Source of the DNA: Trichosporon coremiiforme
Taxonomy: Eukaryota; Basidiomycota; Tremellomycetes; Trichosporonales; Trichosporonaceae
Length of the DNA stretch: 64,000 nt
Reading direction: 5' to 3'
Assembly: GCA_039545355.1 (NCBI GenBank)
Contig: BCJJ01000011.1
Coordinates: 1,272,851 to 1,336,850 of the forward strand
Notes under the pieces: model-generated
What the model saw: only the letters and a program-made list of their open reading frames with translations
Databases searched by the model: none
What the model was told of the DNA's origin: nothing
Made by a program: the position numbers and the translations under genes
Shown: piece by piece, positions 34,612-45,100 of the stretch
Layout of the letters: the number at the start of each line of letters is the position of its first letter
How positions within the stretch are numbered: position 1 is the first letter of the stretch

Positions 34612-35620
34612 ATGTCTGCTCTCAAGTCCGCCGCCCAAGGGCCCATCTTCATCGGCCTCAACGTACTCCGCGCACTGAGTATGATTAGTCTGCTCCTGGT
34701 CTTCATCGCCAACATCGTAACGCTCGTTGGCGATGGCGAGGCGATCCGCGAAGACCGCACCGCCGCCGTACCCTTCTCTGCCAAGGGCAATTCATCCTCT
34801 GGAAACTCCACGATCGAGTACAAGTGCGACTACATCTTCAGCTCTACCATCCCCGACCAGGCTGGTGGTGCCTTTTGGTCTGTCCTCAACCGCGTCTTCA
34901 TCCGTAGGTCCCACGCCGGTATGGCGCAAGGTTAACAGGAAGTCATAGAGACCATGATACTGATTGCTGCCGAGATCGGCTTCCCGCGCAAGCTGTTTGA
35001 GACTTTCCTTCCCATGCTTGGTCCCGAGCATGGACTCGGCTGCCTCGGTGCCTTCCAGACTCTGTAAGTGCAGCCATCGGGGTCAAGCTAACGGGGAAGG
35101 ATCGCGTGCAGCGTCCTGTCACACTACAGCGACCTGTTCCCGCAGGTTTCGAGCTGGATGCTTTTCACCCTTGGATGCCTGAACATGCTTGCGGTGAGTG
35201 TCTCTCCGCTGCACAGCGCTAACCAACCAGGGAGTTATCTGGCGACAGGAAGCCAAGGCTAAGCGCGCCCTCTTCAGCTGGGAGAATATAGCCAGCCTGT
35301 AAGCTTTGTATTATGCGTCGGTAAGCTAACGTAAGTACGCCACAAACCAAGCTTGCCGCCGAAACCTGGAACACGGTGCAGCACTGGAAGACGTCTCGCG
35401 AGGAGCACAAGGCTGCCACCCGCAACACTGAATCTCCCGACAGCTCTTACTCACGGGAGGCTCCCAGTGACAACCCGTACATTAATGCACTCAAGGGTGC
35501 TCCGACTCACATCGACGTCAGCGCCCCGAGTGCGCCTCAGCAGGCCCACCACTGTGAGTCATTTTAGCGGTCTCAGCCCTAACAGCAGACGACAAAGACC
35601 ATTCCCGCCGCCTCGTCTGA
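34612..35620 (+). CDS. Small multi-pass membrane protein of unknown function (basidiomycete-type)
   Basis: Six exons: 34612-34903, 34949-35063, 35112-35193, 35231-35298, 35336-35553 and 35589-35620, encoding 268 residues. Four hydrophobic segments are visible: FIGLNVLRALSMISLLLVF with VFIANIVTLV (about 13-42); the stretch around TMILIAAEIGF; the segment around LGCLGAFQTLVLSHY; and MLFTLGCLNMLAGVIW. Between the first two lies a loop with two NS/T sites and a Cys. The C-terminal ~95 residues are hydrophilic. The layout resembles the uncharacterised basidiomycete DUF7598-type proteins as I remember them, but I cannot confirm it. No enzymatic motif is seen. The fifth exon relies on the acceptor at 35334-35335, the only one near the branch site that keeps the frame. 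Confidence 0.7.
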
Positions 35621-35817
35621 GCACGCTTTCGCCACTTGCCGCAGGTCGGCCATCTTGTATTCAGTGATAGTTATCCTTCTGTATAAACTTCAAATGTAGC
35701 GCATTAGAAAGTGACGAATAGCGGAAGCAATTAACTGAACATGACGACCACCCGGGAATTTTGTTGACGAGCAAAGTGGAGGCCGTCCCGATCGCTCACT
35801 CCACCTCACTAACAAGC

Positions 35818-37415
35818 ATGCGAGTCCCCCGCCGTGTCCCGTGGGCGAGCAAGGCCGAGCTCGCCGAGCTCTACGACCTTCTCTTCGCTCCCGGAGCCAA
35901 CGATGCGAGCCGCCAGGCCGCTTTGTCGCGCGTGAGTTGAATCGCTCGAGGCGTAAACTGACGACAGATGAGCGTCTATGTCTCGTGCCCGTCGTGCCCT
36001 GCCTTCCTCCACCTGCTTCATGCGCTAGTTGCCGCTCTGCTGCTGCCGTATCCCCCTACGAGCGCTGAGGCTGCGTCAGCAACGCGCATGTCGTATGCGA
36101 TGGCGGTCGTGCGCTTCGTCAACGGCATGGTCGACCCGCTGCAAACTGGTGCGTCTTCCTCGATCCTCACGATCCTCTGAGGAGCTGTTCTCATGGCGAA
36201 CGTAGCTGACTTTCAGGTCCTTATGCTCGCCCAATCTCGCATCTCGCCGCGAGTCTCGGTATCCCCTCCTCTCTGGTCGCCCTGCGTCATCGCGCGACGC
36301 ACGAGGACCTTCCCCCGCTGCCGATGCTGCGTCGGGCGGTCGAGCAGGCACTGGACTACCTGCACCGCCAGAGCTTCCTCCCGCTGCTCGCCTCGTCAAG
36401 TGCCGCGGGCTGGGACAGGCGCGCGAAGCTTGAGGGTCTCGTCGCCGAGTGGAAGAAGATCGTGAAGGCGCGTGTGCGCACTCACGACGTCACGAACGAG
36501 AGCGAGAGCGGTCTGGCTCTGCGCCGGCTCAAACGCGCGATCGACGCCGAGGACGCCGACGACGTTCTGGACGCAGTGGTCAGGACCGGTCTGGTGCCCG
36601 TTGCCAGGAAGTAAGTCGATGCGGCGTTGGAAGCTAGAGTTCGGCCATTGGTAGCTGACAAACAGGAAACGGTCGCATCGCCGTGCCAACCGACCGCCAA
36701 AGGAAGGACTGGCCATCTGGCGTCCCCTCCTTGCCCACCTGGATGCTACGGCGCCGGTGTCTGCGGCCCTGACAGAGTGTCTCGTCGGAGCACTGCTCGA
36801 CACGGCGCCGCGCCTGAACCCGCCCCCTGCCGCCCCGGATGCGGCTGAGGACCACAGGAAGGAGATGGCGTCGTACCGCTGGACGCTGGGAACGTGGCTC
36901 CTCTGGCTCTGGGCTGGAGAGGGCGGTCTGACAATCCCTGAGGAGGAGAGGACGGGTGTTCTGCGCCGTGTCGCGCGCGAGCTTGTGCACGGTGACGACG
37001 TGTGAGTGCTACGAGCTAACATGAGAGCTAAAACTGACCGCAGCCTGCGCCGGGTGTATGCCGAACTGGCCGAGGATACCGATGCTCCTGCGATCGGCGA
37101 GCTGGACGATCTGCTCCTGCACGAGTCTGAGGCGGAGAGCGAGTCCGACGAGGAAGAGCTCGAGGGTCTTGAGATCGATGACGGGGCCGAGAAGCCGGAG
37201 CAAGCGCCGCGGGATGTCGATGCGCAGCTGGCAGCGATGGAGGCCAACCTGGCTGCGCTGAACGAGAAGGTGAGCTACGAAATGACCGGGCTAAAGCTAA
37301 CGGCCAGCTGGCGCAGCCGAAACACACGCTGCAGACGTCAGCGGACGGCAGTTCGGTGCCCGGATGGGAGCACGTCGCGGAATGGAAGGCGGCGCCGATT
37401 GGCGTGTGGGTGTAG
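35818..37415 (+). CDS. LAS1: rRNA-processing endoribonuclease LAS1
   Basis: Six exons: 35818-35931, 35968-36148, 36217-36610, 36666-37001, 37044-37269 and 37308-37415, encoding 452 residues. The N-terminus (RVPRRVPWASKAELAELYDL) and the stretch AMAVVRFVNGMVDPLQTG are diagnostic. The HEPN nuclease motif RHRATH lies at residues 122-127, followed by EDLPPLPMLRRAVEQALDYL. The C-terminal half has an acidic helical segment and ends with GWEHVAEWKAAPIGVWV, which resembles the conserved LAS1 C-terminal Grc3-contact tail. LAS1 with the kinase Grc3 cleaves ITS2 in the 27S pre-rRNA. The catalytic Arg and His are present. Length is typical of fungal members. DRS1, another 60S assembly factor, lies 20 kb to the left, but the two are not adjacent. 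Confidence 0.94.
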
Positions 37416-37984
37416 TGTTTCTTTTTTTCTTGGCCTTGAGGCGCAAGCAGCAGATCGATGCATGGTTGGCATGAGCGCATTCGTTAGGGGTGCAGAGGGT
37501 TGTTCAGCGTGCGACATTCAGACCCCAGATTCGGTGAGCATGTGAGCAGAGGTGTCAGGCGCAGTTCCCAGAAACGGGGAGATGTCGTAATTGCATTGCT
37601 GACTCCGGAGGGGTGGGTCTCTCAGTTCTCTCACCTCCCGTATGGCATGCACGTTGGTGTATATTGCCATTCGTTGCTGCGAGCAGCAAAATGCAGGCGG
37701 GAAACAAAGCGAAGCTCCATGGGAATGCACTGAAAGCATGAAGCTTGCTTTGATCGACTTGTGCTGTGAATTGACCGAGCAAAGGAGCAAGCGCGCAGAA
37801 GCGCCAAGGATGATCGGCGATTTGCGACTGTGAGCGACCGGCGAGCCGGGCCAACCCTTGGCGCGACCTGTCTGCTTCATGGCCATATATCGGGACGTCA
37901 GGACCTCCACCCTGCCCTCCCACTCTTGACTGACGACACCCATCATCCACTCCGCACACTCCACACACTTACACTGAAGCAACG
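37416..37984. promoter_or_regulatory. Upstream region of the GT90 gene
   Basis: 569 bp between LAS1 and the GT90 gene on the same strand. The last ~100 bp (37880-37984) are C/A-rich and free of ATG, like a short leader. No other element is recognised. Confidence 0.4.
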
Positions 37985-40203
37985 ATGGCGGCGCAACGGA
38001 GCACGGCGACGGGCGCATCGCGTATCCGCGCCTTGAACGACGACACGAGGGCGCGCACCCCCCGACCGAGGGCTGATTCGGACCTCGACCCAGACAGCGA
38101 GGAGGAGGAGGAGCTGATCGAGCTCTCGAGGGTGCCTCCGAACGTGGGACGCGGGGCTCTCCAACCTACGACCGACTCCTCAACACCACAGAAACCCAGT
38201 CGGTCGAACGGCAAGTCCTCCCCACCACCACCGAACGCGCCCTCCATCCCCCGCCCGCGACGGGGGACGACGTTCGGCCGCCCCCGCCTCTTCCGACGCC
38301 GTCGAGTGCTCTTCGCCATCCTCGCCGCTGCGCTCCTGACGCTTCTGTGGCTGCAGCACGGCGCGCTGAAGGCCGAGGAAGGGGAGGCGTGCGAGTTCAA
38401 ATCCGTCATGGACGCTTATGAGCGGGACCTGGCGCGGATCACGGGGTCGCGCAAGCAAGCTCGCAAGTTGCGCTGGTCGGCTGCCGAGGCGGGTCACACG
38501 CTCAGCGCGACGGGACACCTGGTCCTTGGCTCCTCGGGGCTGCACCCGATTCCGCAACTCCTCGCCCTGGGCGAGCGGAGATGGAACGAGCTCCTCTCCT
38601 CGCAGAGCCAGACGCTCCCCGACGCCGTGGCAGAGTATAAGCGCCGATACGGCCGGCCCCCGCCCGCGGGGTTTGAGAAGTGGTGGGCCTTTGCACGGAA
38701 ACACGGCATCCTCCTTCCAGACGAGTACGACGGGATCGATGCCGATCTCGCCCCATTCCGTGCGCTTACACTCTCAGAGTTGAAGAAGCGCCAAGCCGAG
38801 GTCGAGGGCTGGGACGAGGTGTTCAACATCCGTATCAGGAATGGAAGCATGGACGTGGACCTGCACCACGGCGCGCTGAAGTGGGGCGGCTCGATGCCGC
38901 GCGCCGGAGACCAGGCATCGACGATCAGTGTCTTTGCGAAGAGTTTGCCGGATCTGACAGCGACCTTCTCCGTCTTCGACCAGCCGGCGCTGTACCTCCC
39001 CTACGGGGCGAGGGACGCGCTGGCCGACGCGGCGAGAGACGGTAACGTTCTCTCGCCCGGGACGCTGGGTGCGCTGGAATCGACCTCGGGCCATGTGGAA
39101 TGGGAAGCCATCTGCTCCCCCTATAGCCCATACGGGGCCGAACAGCGCGAATCCGCCGCATTCGTGTACGACCCGAGAGAGGCGGGGACCATCTGTTCCA
39201 ACCCCTCCCTCTTGTCTCTGCACGGCCTGGGTCTGGAACCACACACCCCCTCCTCCAAGCCGGCACCTCACGGCCGCCTCCTCCCCCTCTTCAGCCTGGC
39301 CAAGACGCGCGTGAACTCCGACCTCCGCGCCATCCCGCTGGACCAATTCAACGAGCGCGCTCCAAACGATACGACCTGGGAGGCCAAGGAGGGCCGATTG
39401 GCGTGGAGGGGGAGTAACACGGGCATGGCGAATATGAGCGCCGGGGTGGAGTGGGAGAACTCGCACCGCGTACGATTACACCGATGGGCGAACTCCAACT
39501 CTACTTCGCCCGTATCCCTCCTCGAAACGACCGTCTCAGACGTTGTGGGATACAACGCGACGGCCAAGCCCGCCCGAGTGTTGCAGGAACGATGGGACGT
39601 GAAACTGGCCCAGAAACCGATCCAGTGCGAAGAAGACGACGGGACGTGCTCTGAGCTGGCCAAGTTGGGTTTCGCAGAGTATCAGTCCCCCGATGATCTG
39701 CATGCGAACCGGTTTCTGCTCGATGTGGACGGGAACGGGTGGAGTGGCCGGTTCCGACGGCTCATGGCTACGAACTCGGTCGTGATCAAGGCGGGCATCT
39801 TTGCTGAGTGGTGGCAGGACTGGCTCATCCCGTGAGTCATCCCTTTTCTCTGCTCTTTCCTCCCCCTTCGGCCCTCTCTTTAACAATCGCAACAAGCTCG
39901 AGGAGCTTAATGATACAGAGACATGAGCTAATGTCCAGATGGTACCACTACATCCCCGCCAAGCTCGACTACGCCGATCTGCCAAGCATCATGGCCTTCT
40001 TCGCGGGCCCCACTGGCAACAGCAGCGACGTCGCGTTTGATGAGACAGCCCGCGCTCTCGCGAACAACGGCCGCTGCTTCGCGGAACGCATGTACAGACG
40101 CAGAGACGTGCAGGCGTACATGTTCCGGTTACTGCTGGAGTGGGCGCGGGTGACGGGCAACTCGGGTGACTATGTGGAAGTGGAAGAGGGCGATGAGGCG
40201 TAG
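37985..40203 (+). CDS. GT90 (CAP10-domain) glycosyltransferase
   Basis: Two exons, 37985-39831 and 39939-40203, encoding 703 residues. A disordered cytosolic N-terminus with an acidic stretch precedes one hydrophobic anchor at about residues 107-126 (VLFAILAAALLTLLWLQ), giving a type II Golgi topology. The luminal part starts with the family pattern YKRRYGRPPPAGFEKWWAFA. Near the exon junction it has the CAP10/GT90 core NRFLLDVDGNGWSGRFRRL followed by SVVIKAGIFAEWWQDWLIPW and the C-terminal YIPAKLDYADLP. CAP10-family enzymes add xylose or other sugars to capsule, glycolipid or protein glycans in tremellomycetes. Donor and acceptor are not determined here. The 107-nt intron splits the Pro before WYHYIP. 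The fold is well supported; which CAP10 paralogue it is cannot be told. Confidence 0.85.
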
Positions 40204-41114
40204 CGTCTCTCCCGCCTCTCTCCGAGACAAGCGTGCATCAGAAGAACGAGACATGAGAAGAAAGAGTCGAGAGAGTGGTAGGGGCCTTAGAACACAGCAT
40301 TAGACACGAGCCACATCCATCAATCATTTAGAACCAACTCATGCAGAAGACGATCTGAAGTTATGTTAGAGAGCATTGTAGTTGAAGAGCTGATGGCTTC
40401 CAACCCAGGGCGAGGATTCGGGCAGGATTCGATCAACCCTGCCCTTCTTCAGGGTTTCACCGGGCCATACGAGGGTATGTGCGGCAGGGCCAGCAAACAT
40501 GCCCTGATGCTTAAACTGGTCCAACTTACGGCTACGTGCCACTCTATTTGCTTCTTGCGTAAGTCTCCATAGCTCTATCAGCTATCAGAGCTGCAGGCAG
40601 AGCTTTAGAGCTCGAGAGTGCAAGACACCCAGCTGGTTCAGGCCGGACGAGACAGAGTTAGGGCTAGCCAGGGACATCAGCAGCGTGACAAGAAAAAACG
40701 CCCCGAACGTCCACCCGTCCACCCGTTGACGTACCGTCGCCCGTACCGCCCGGCACGTTGAAGTCCTGACCATGGGTCTGTCGGAAGGACCCGACTTAGG
40801 TCACCTTTGGACCTACTGTTCGGTATATCGCCATGCCTTTGGCTGCCATTGCTGCAACGGGGTGCTGCGCCATCCCACTTACTGGGCCAGCGCCAGCGAG
40901 TAGGAGGCCGTAGGCACGCCGGCCGACATGCCAGTTGTGGAGAGAGATCTTGCTGTCCTCGCTGGCTCATCAGAGCGCCAAGGAGCGCAGGAACGACGTA
41001 GGTGAGAAGCAGTGGCGACTCGCGGATGTGAGTATGCATACCTTGTGACAGAGGCGGGAGGAGGACATTGGGTTGCCCCGTCCGGCAAGAGAGTTAAGAT
41101 GCATGCGGGAGGGA

Positions 41115-41140
41115 GGTCGGTCGGTCGGTTGGTCGGTCGG
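41115..41140. repeat. GGTC tetranucleotide repeat
   Basis: Six tandem GGTC units with one T substitution (GGTC x3, GGTT, GGTC x2) in the region upstream of the MSB1-like gene. A CTAG-type repeat (GCTAGCTAGCTAGC) lies nearby at about 41497-41511. Confidence 0.85.
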
Positions 41141-41529
41141 CTTAAGTAGTGGTCGTAGCAGAGCTAGCAGAGGGCAGACGCGTGAGGACGGCACCGCGCG
41201 CCGGATGAAGGCGAGAGTTCCCCGCACGGGCCGGCGCCTCTTGTGCCTGGCCCTCGTGCCCTGTACACCCGTCCGGCTGGCGAACGGGGTGTGGGGAAGG
41301 ACACCTAGGTGCTGGTTCGGTGCCTGGTGCTTGGCTGGGCGGCGACAGTCAGGCAGGCAGCGCTGTACGGTGGAAGCATGCGTGCCCCGATCAGGCCAAG
41401 AGTGAGAGAGGGCATCGCACAACGCTCCTGATAGCGTCCATCGCCTTGAATACCTTGCTCGCCCATGGCCCTGCTGCCACCGCACAGCTGAATAACGCTA
41501 GCTAGCTAGCTGGCGTCCTTGCTTGCTTG

Positions 41530-41565
41530 CACCGACTGCACCGACTGCACCGACTGCACCGACTC
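41530..41565. repeat. 9-bp tandem repeat CACCGACTG
   Basis: Three perfect copies followed by a fourth with one mismatch at its last base. It lies at the left end of the ATG-free leader-like region. Confidence 0.9.
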
Positions 41566-42162
41566 TGTGCACCTCCTTATCCACCACCCGGACGCACGCC
41601 CCGCCCCACCCACGACCTCGCTCAGCCTCGGCGCGCTCCCCGGCACTCTAGACCCAGACACTGCCACCCAGATCCCAAGTCATACCTACCGCTCGCCTTG
41701 CACTGCGCCTCGCCTCCGGTTTCACTTCCTCCCTCTCTTCCAACTTCCCTCCGTTATCACCTCCTATATTCCATCTATCCACTTACTACACTCACTTGCT
41801 CCTTCTCTTAATCTTCACCCCTTTCACATTCGACGCCAGCCAGACAGCGTTACGAACACGACCTTTCACGACCGTCGAGATCGGACCGCCTTCACCAGCT
41901 TCGACTTCGGCCCTCTCCATTATTGCAACACGCTCACACGCTTACACGCACTTTCCGCATTGATTTGATTCCTTCCACCTCGTGCAACTTGCCGCTGCGA
42001 ACATTCGACTCGCTCGACACACCCGAGAACCCTCGAGCCACCCTGTATCCCAACCTGCAGTCTTCCTTCAGCGTCACAGACCTCAAAAGCTGAAAGCACA
42101 GTCAGCACACACATTCCTTTCTCCCTCTCTCTCTCTCCACTGTTACTCTACCACCACCGACC

Positions 42163-45100
42163 ATGGTCTCTATTCTGTCCTTCTTCAACAAAAAGCGCCC
42201 AAAGACCGAGGAGGCGCCCGGCCGCCCCGTCTCGCCGTCCCGGAAGGCGTCCACGCGCAAGCCCAAGTCTTCCCCGACGGGCAGGGGACGGTCCAGCACC
42301 GAGGGTGCCGCCGGCGGAGGCAGCCGGCGCAAGGGGGCGAACGGCATCGCAGCCTCCACCGTCGCGCCGCCGCGGCTCGACATCCCTCTACCGTTCGAGG
42401 CTCGTGCGTCTGAGCTCGAGCACGACTTTGGCCTCGAAGGCGTCGTCAAAAACCCAAAGCTGAACAGCACCGAACGCAAGGCGCTCGACGCCCAGCGCTA
42501 CACCCCGTCCGACCTGAAGAGTGCCTGGGAATGGATCGGGCCAGAGCTGGCTGCGCGTGGTGAGTACCTGCGAAGTCAAGATTAGCCGATGCTGCGCCCC
42601 TCATGAATCGACGCAGTCAACAAGACGTGTGACTGTTTGGCTCAGCTGCATGGATCCGGCGCCCCCGTCAATGGCGGTGATCGCGAGCTGCGCCTTTCGG
42701 CGAATGACGACGATGAGCGGGCAATCGGAAGTGGGAGGACAGGCTCGAACATGGGGGCCCGAGCGCTCGCGGATTTCGCCCTTGGCTGACACTATCGCAG
42801 GTGCCGAAACTACCGGAATCATGCTGCCGCGTCGTTGGAACGCCAACAAGGACCGCCAGCGCCACCTCACGACTCTCTTCGTCCTCGCGCGCCGTCCCGA
42901 GCTCGCCGACAAGTTCCCGAGTGTCACTTCCTACGTCCCTAAGACGGACAACGGCGACGACTGGAAGGCGCGTCTGATCGCCTACGCGAGAGATTCGGAC
43001 CCTGTCGACCTCGCCGAGGTCCTGAAGCTTGTTCTTCGTCGCCTGGCGCCCCAAGAGCGCCCGATCATCGACCCCGACGTTTACGTCAAGTTCGTGCAGA
43101 GCGAACATGCCGCGTCCTACCCGAGACGGGCGTATGCCGACATGCTCCTGCCCAAGCTCTCGGCGGAGACGGGCGAGGTGCTGCATGCCGTCTTTGAGGT
43201 GTGCAACTCGATTGCTCTGTACGCCGAGACGAACGCGATGACTGCCGGCCGTCTGTGCCACCTGTTCGGCTGGTGGTTACTCGGCGAGAAGCCCGACGGA
43301 GTCACGAACTGGAGCGACCTCTACGACGGCTACAAGCTCGCTGGCCAGCGGGCTGAGCACCTGTTCTACGCGCACCTCCGATGGCAGACGAAGCAGCAGA
43401 AGATGCCCCGCCGCCTCGTTCAGCTCATCATCAACTACCCCTTCGGCGAGTCTTCGGCGTCCTCCGAGCACCTGCCTCTGCCGCCCGCTTCAACCTTCTC
43501 GCGCAAGGTTCTGCACGTCGCTCTCGGCACCGATGCCTCTGTTCCCCGCGGCTCCGACCCGGAACGCGTCGCGAACGAGGCACTCGTCGCCAAGGTCGAC
43601 GACGAGGTCGCGGCTCCGGAATGGGAGGAGGTCAGCAAGCCGGATGGCAGCGTCGTCACTCTCGACGACATTCTCGCCGAGGGCTCTCGCGCGTTCATTG
43701 AGGAGTTCCTGAAGACGAAGAACATTGACATTCTCTCGCCTCCGACGAGTCCTCGCCTTTCTCCCGAGCCTGATCAGGCCTCGCGCCGCCGCTCCCAGTC
43801 TCACGGCGATATCCCTCGCCTCGGCTCGTCTTCTCCTCCGTCGCCAGGCTCGCCCACGAAGCTCTCTCCTGGCAACGCCGGCCCGACGGGCTGGTCCGAC
43901 TTTGAGAAGATGGGCTTCAGTGAGACATCTGATAACGTCAAGGGCATCTCCCTCAGTCTGGTTCAGCCCACCGCCTCCACTTCGACGCCCCGCCCCAAGC
44001 CCAAGCGTACAGTGACGACGACGACCGAGCCCAAAATCACATACCTCATTGCTGCGGAGGAGATTATTGAGCTCGATGACGCCTTCATCCAGTTTGTGGA
44101 GGATGGACAACTGGATCTGTCTGCCTCGAGCTCCTGGCCCCGGTTCGCCTTGCTCCAGCTTAAGAAGCCGACGAACTCGTCGACCGCGGACGAGCCCATC
44201 AACTGGGTCCTTGTCACTGTCCAAAAGCGCATCCCCCGCGTCACTGCCCCCGACGACGACCCCTTCGACATCAACACTGCCGCGCTCGACCGCTCCGTCT
44301 CGCCCGGCCGTGAAAGCTCTGTCTTGCGTCTGAGCTCCACTTTCGGTCTCAAGGACTTTGCCACCAACTGGCGTAGCAGCGGCATGTTTCACTCGAAATC
44401 GTCTCGCAAGTCCTTTCTTGGCTCAACCAGGTCTTCGCGCGGCGGGGACTCTGTCCGCGGCAACGAGTCGATCCGCTCTTCGTCCCACTACGACGGCTCG
44501 ATGAACAACCTCTCCACTCTCCCGGTCGTGAGCGAGGCCGACAAGAACAAGCTGTCCACGAGCTCTGACGCCCCCACCGAGTACACCATCACCGAGATGG
44601 GCGAGATGATCAAGGTTCCCCTGCCCAGGAGTTCCAGCATTCCGTCCACTGGCAAGGCTGGCGTCGTTGCCGCCGCCGGCGCTGCTACGGTTACCGGGGC
44701 TGGCGCTGCGGGTGGCATCAAGCGCCTTACCCAGGTTCTGGAAGACGAGGAGCCCTCCAAGCTCACGCAGACCCCCGCCTCCGACTGGGTGTACCTCGGC
44801 GAGGGCGGCGCCCACATCGTCTTCCGCTACCAGGGTGAGGAGCCCGAGCTCCAGGGCCGTGCTATCCGTCTTAAGAAAGTCGGGGCCGTCACCGGTTCTG
44901 GAGAGGTTTGGTCGCACACCCTGCTCCCGCAGATTGTTGACCCCAACCTGACGATCTCTGTAACGACTTCGCGTATTACTGAGGAGTGGACCCGCTCAGT
45001 GGTCACCCCCAACGAGATGGTCCGCGACTCTGAGCGCCGTGCCGAGGGCTCCCTCGCTGAGCTCGTCGACTACGCCCTTCCCGCCCAGATCATGGAGGAC

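Larger units (their letters stand above)
40204..42162. promoter_or_regulatory. Long upstream region of the MSB1-like gene with an ATG-free pyrimidine-rich leader
   Basis: No gene is recognisable. From 41468 to 42162 (about 695 nt) the plus strand contains no ATG and is rich in C and T, ending with a CT dinucleotide run (about 42121-42138) just before the start. This is what a long 5' leader would look like. The left part (40204-41460) holds small tandem repeats and short meaningless open frames. Confidence 0.55.

Noticed and set aside
37985..40203. Alternative idea that this gene is a soluble glycosidase
   Set aside because: The DVDGNGWSGRFRRL core, type II anchor and AFF-containing C-terminus match GT90/CAP10 rather than a glycoside hydrolase.
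43490..44392. Long antisense open frames within the MSB1-like gene (also 46215-47087 and 47136-48140)
   Set aside because: Shadows of a GC-biased coding strand; low-complexity translations and no start or splice support.
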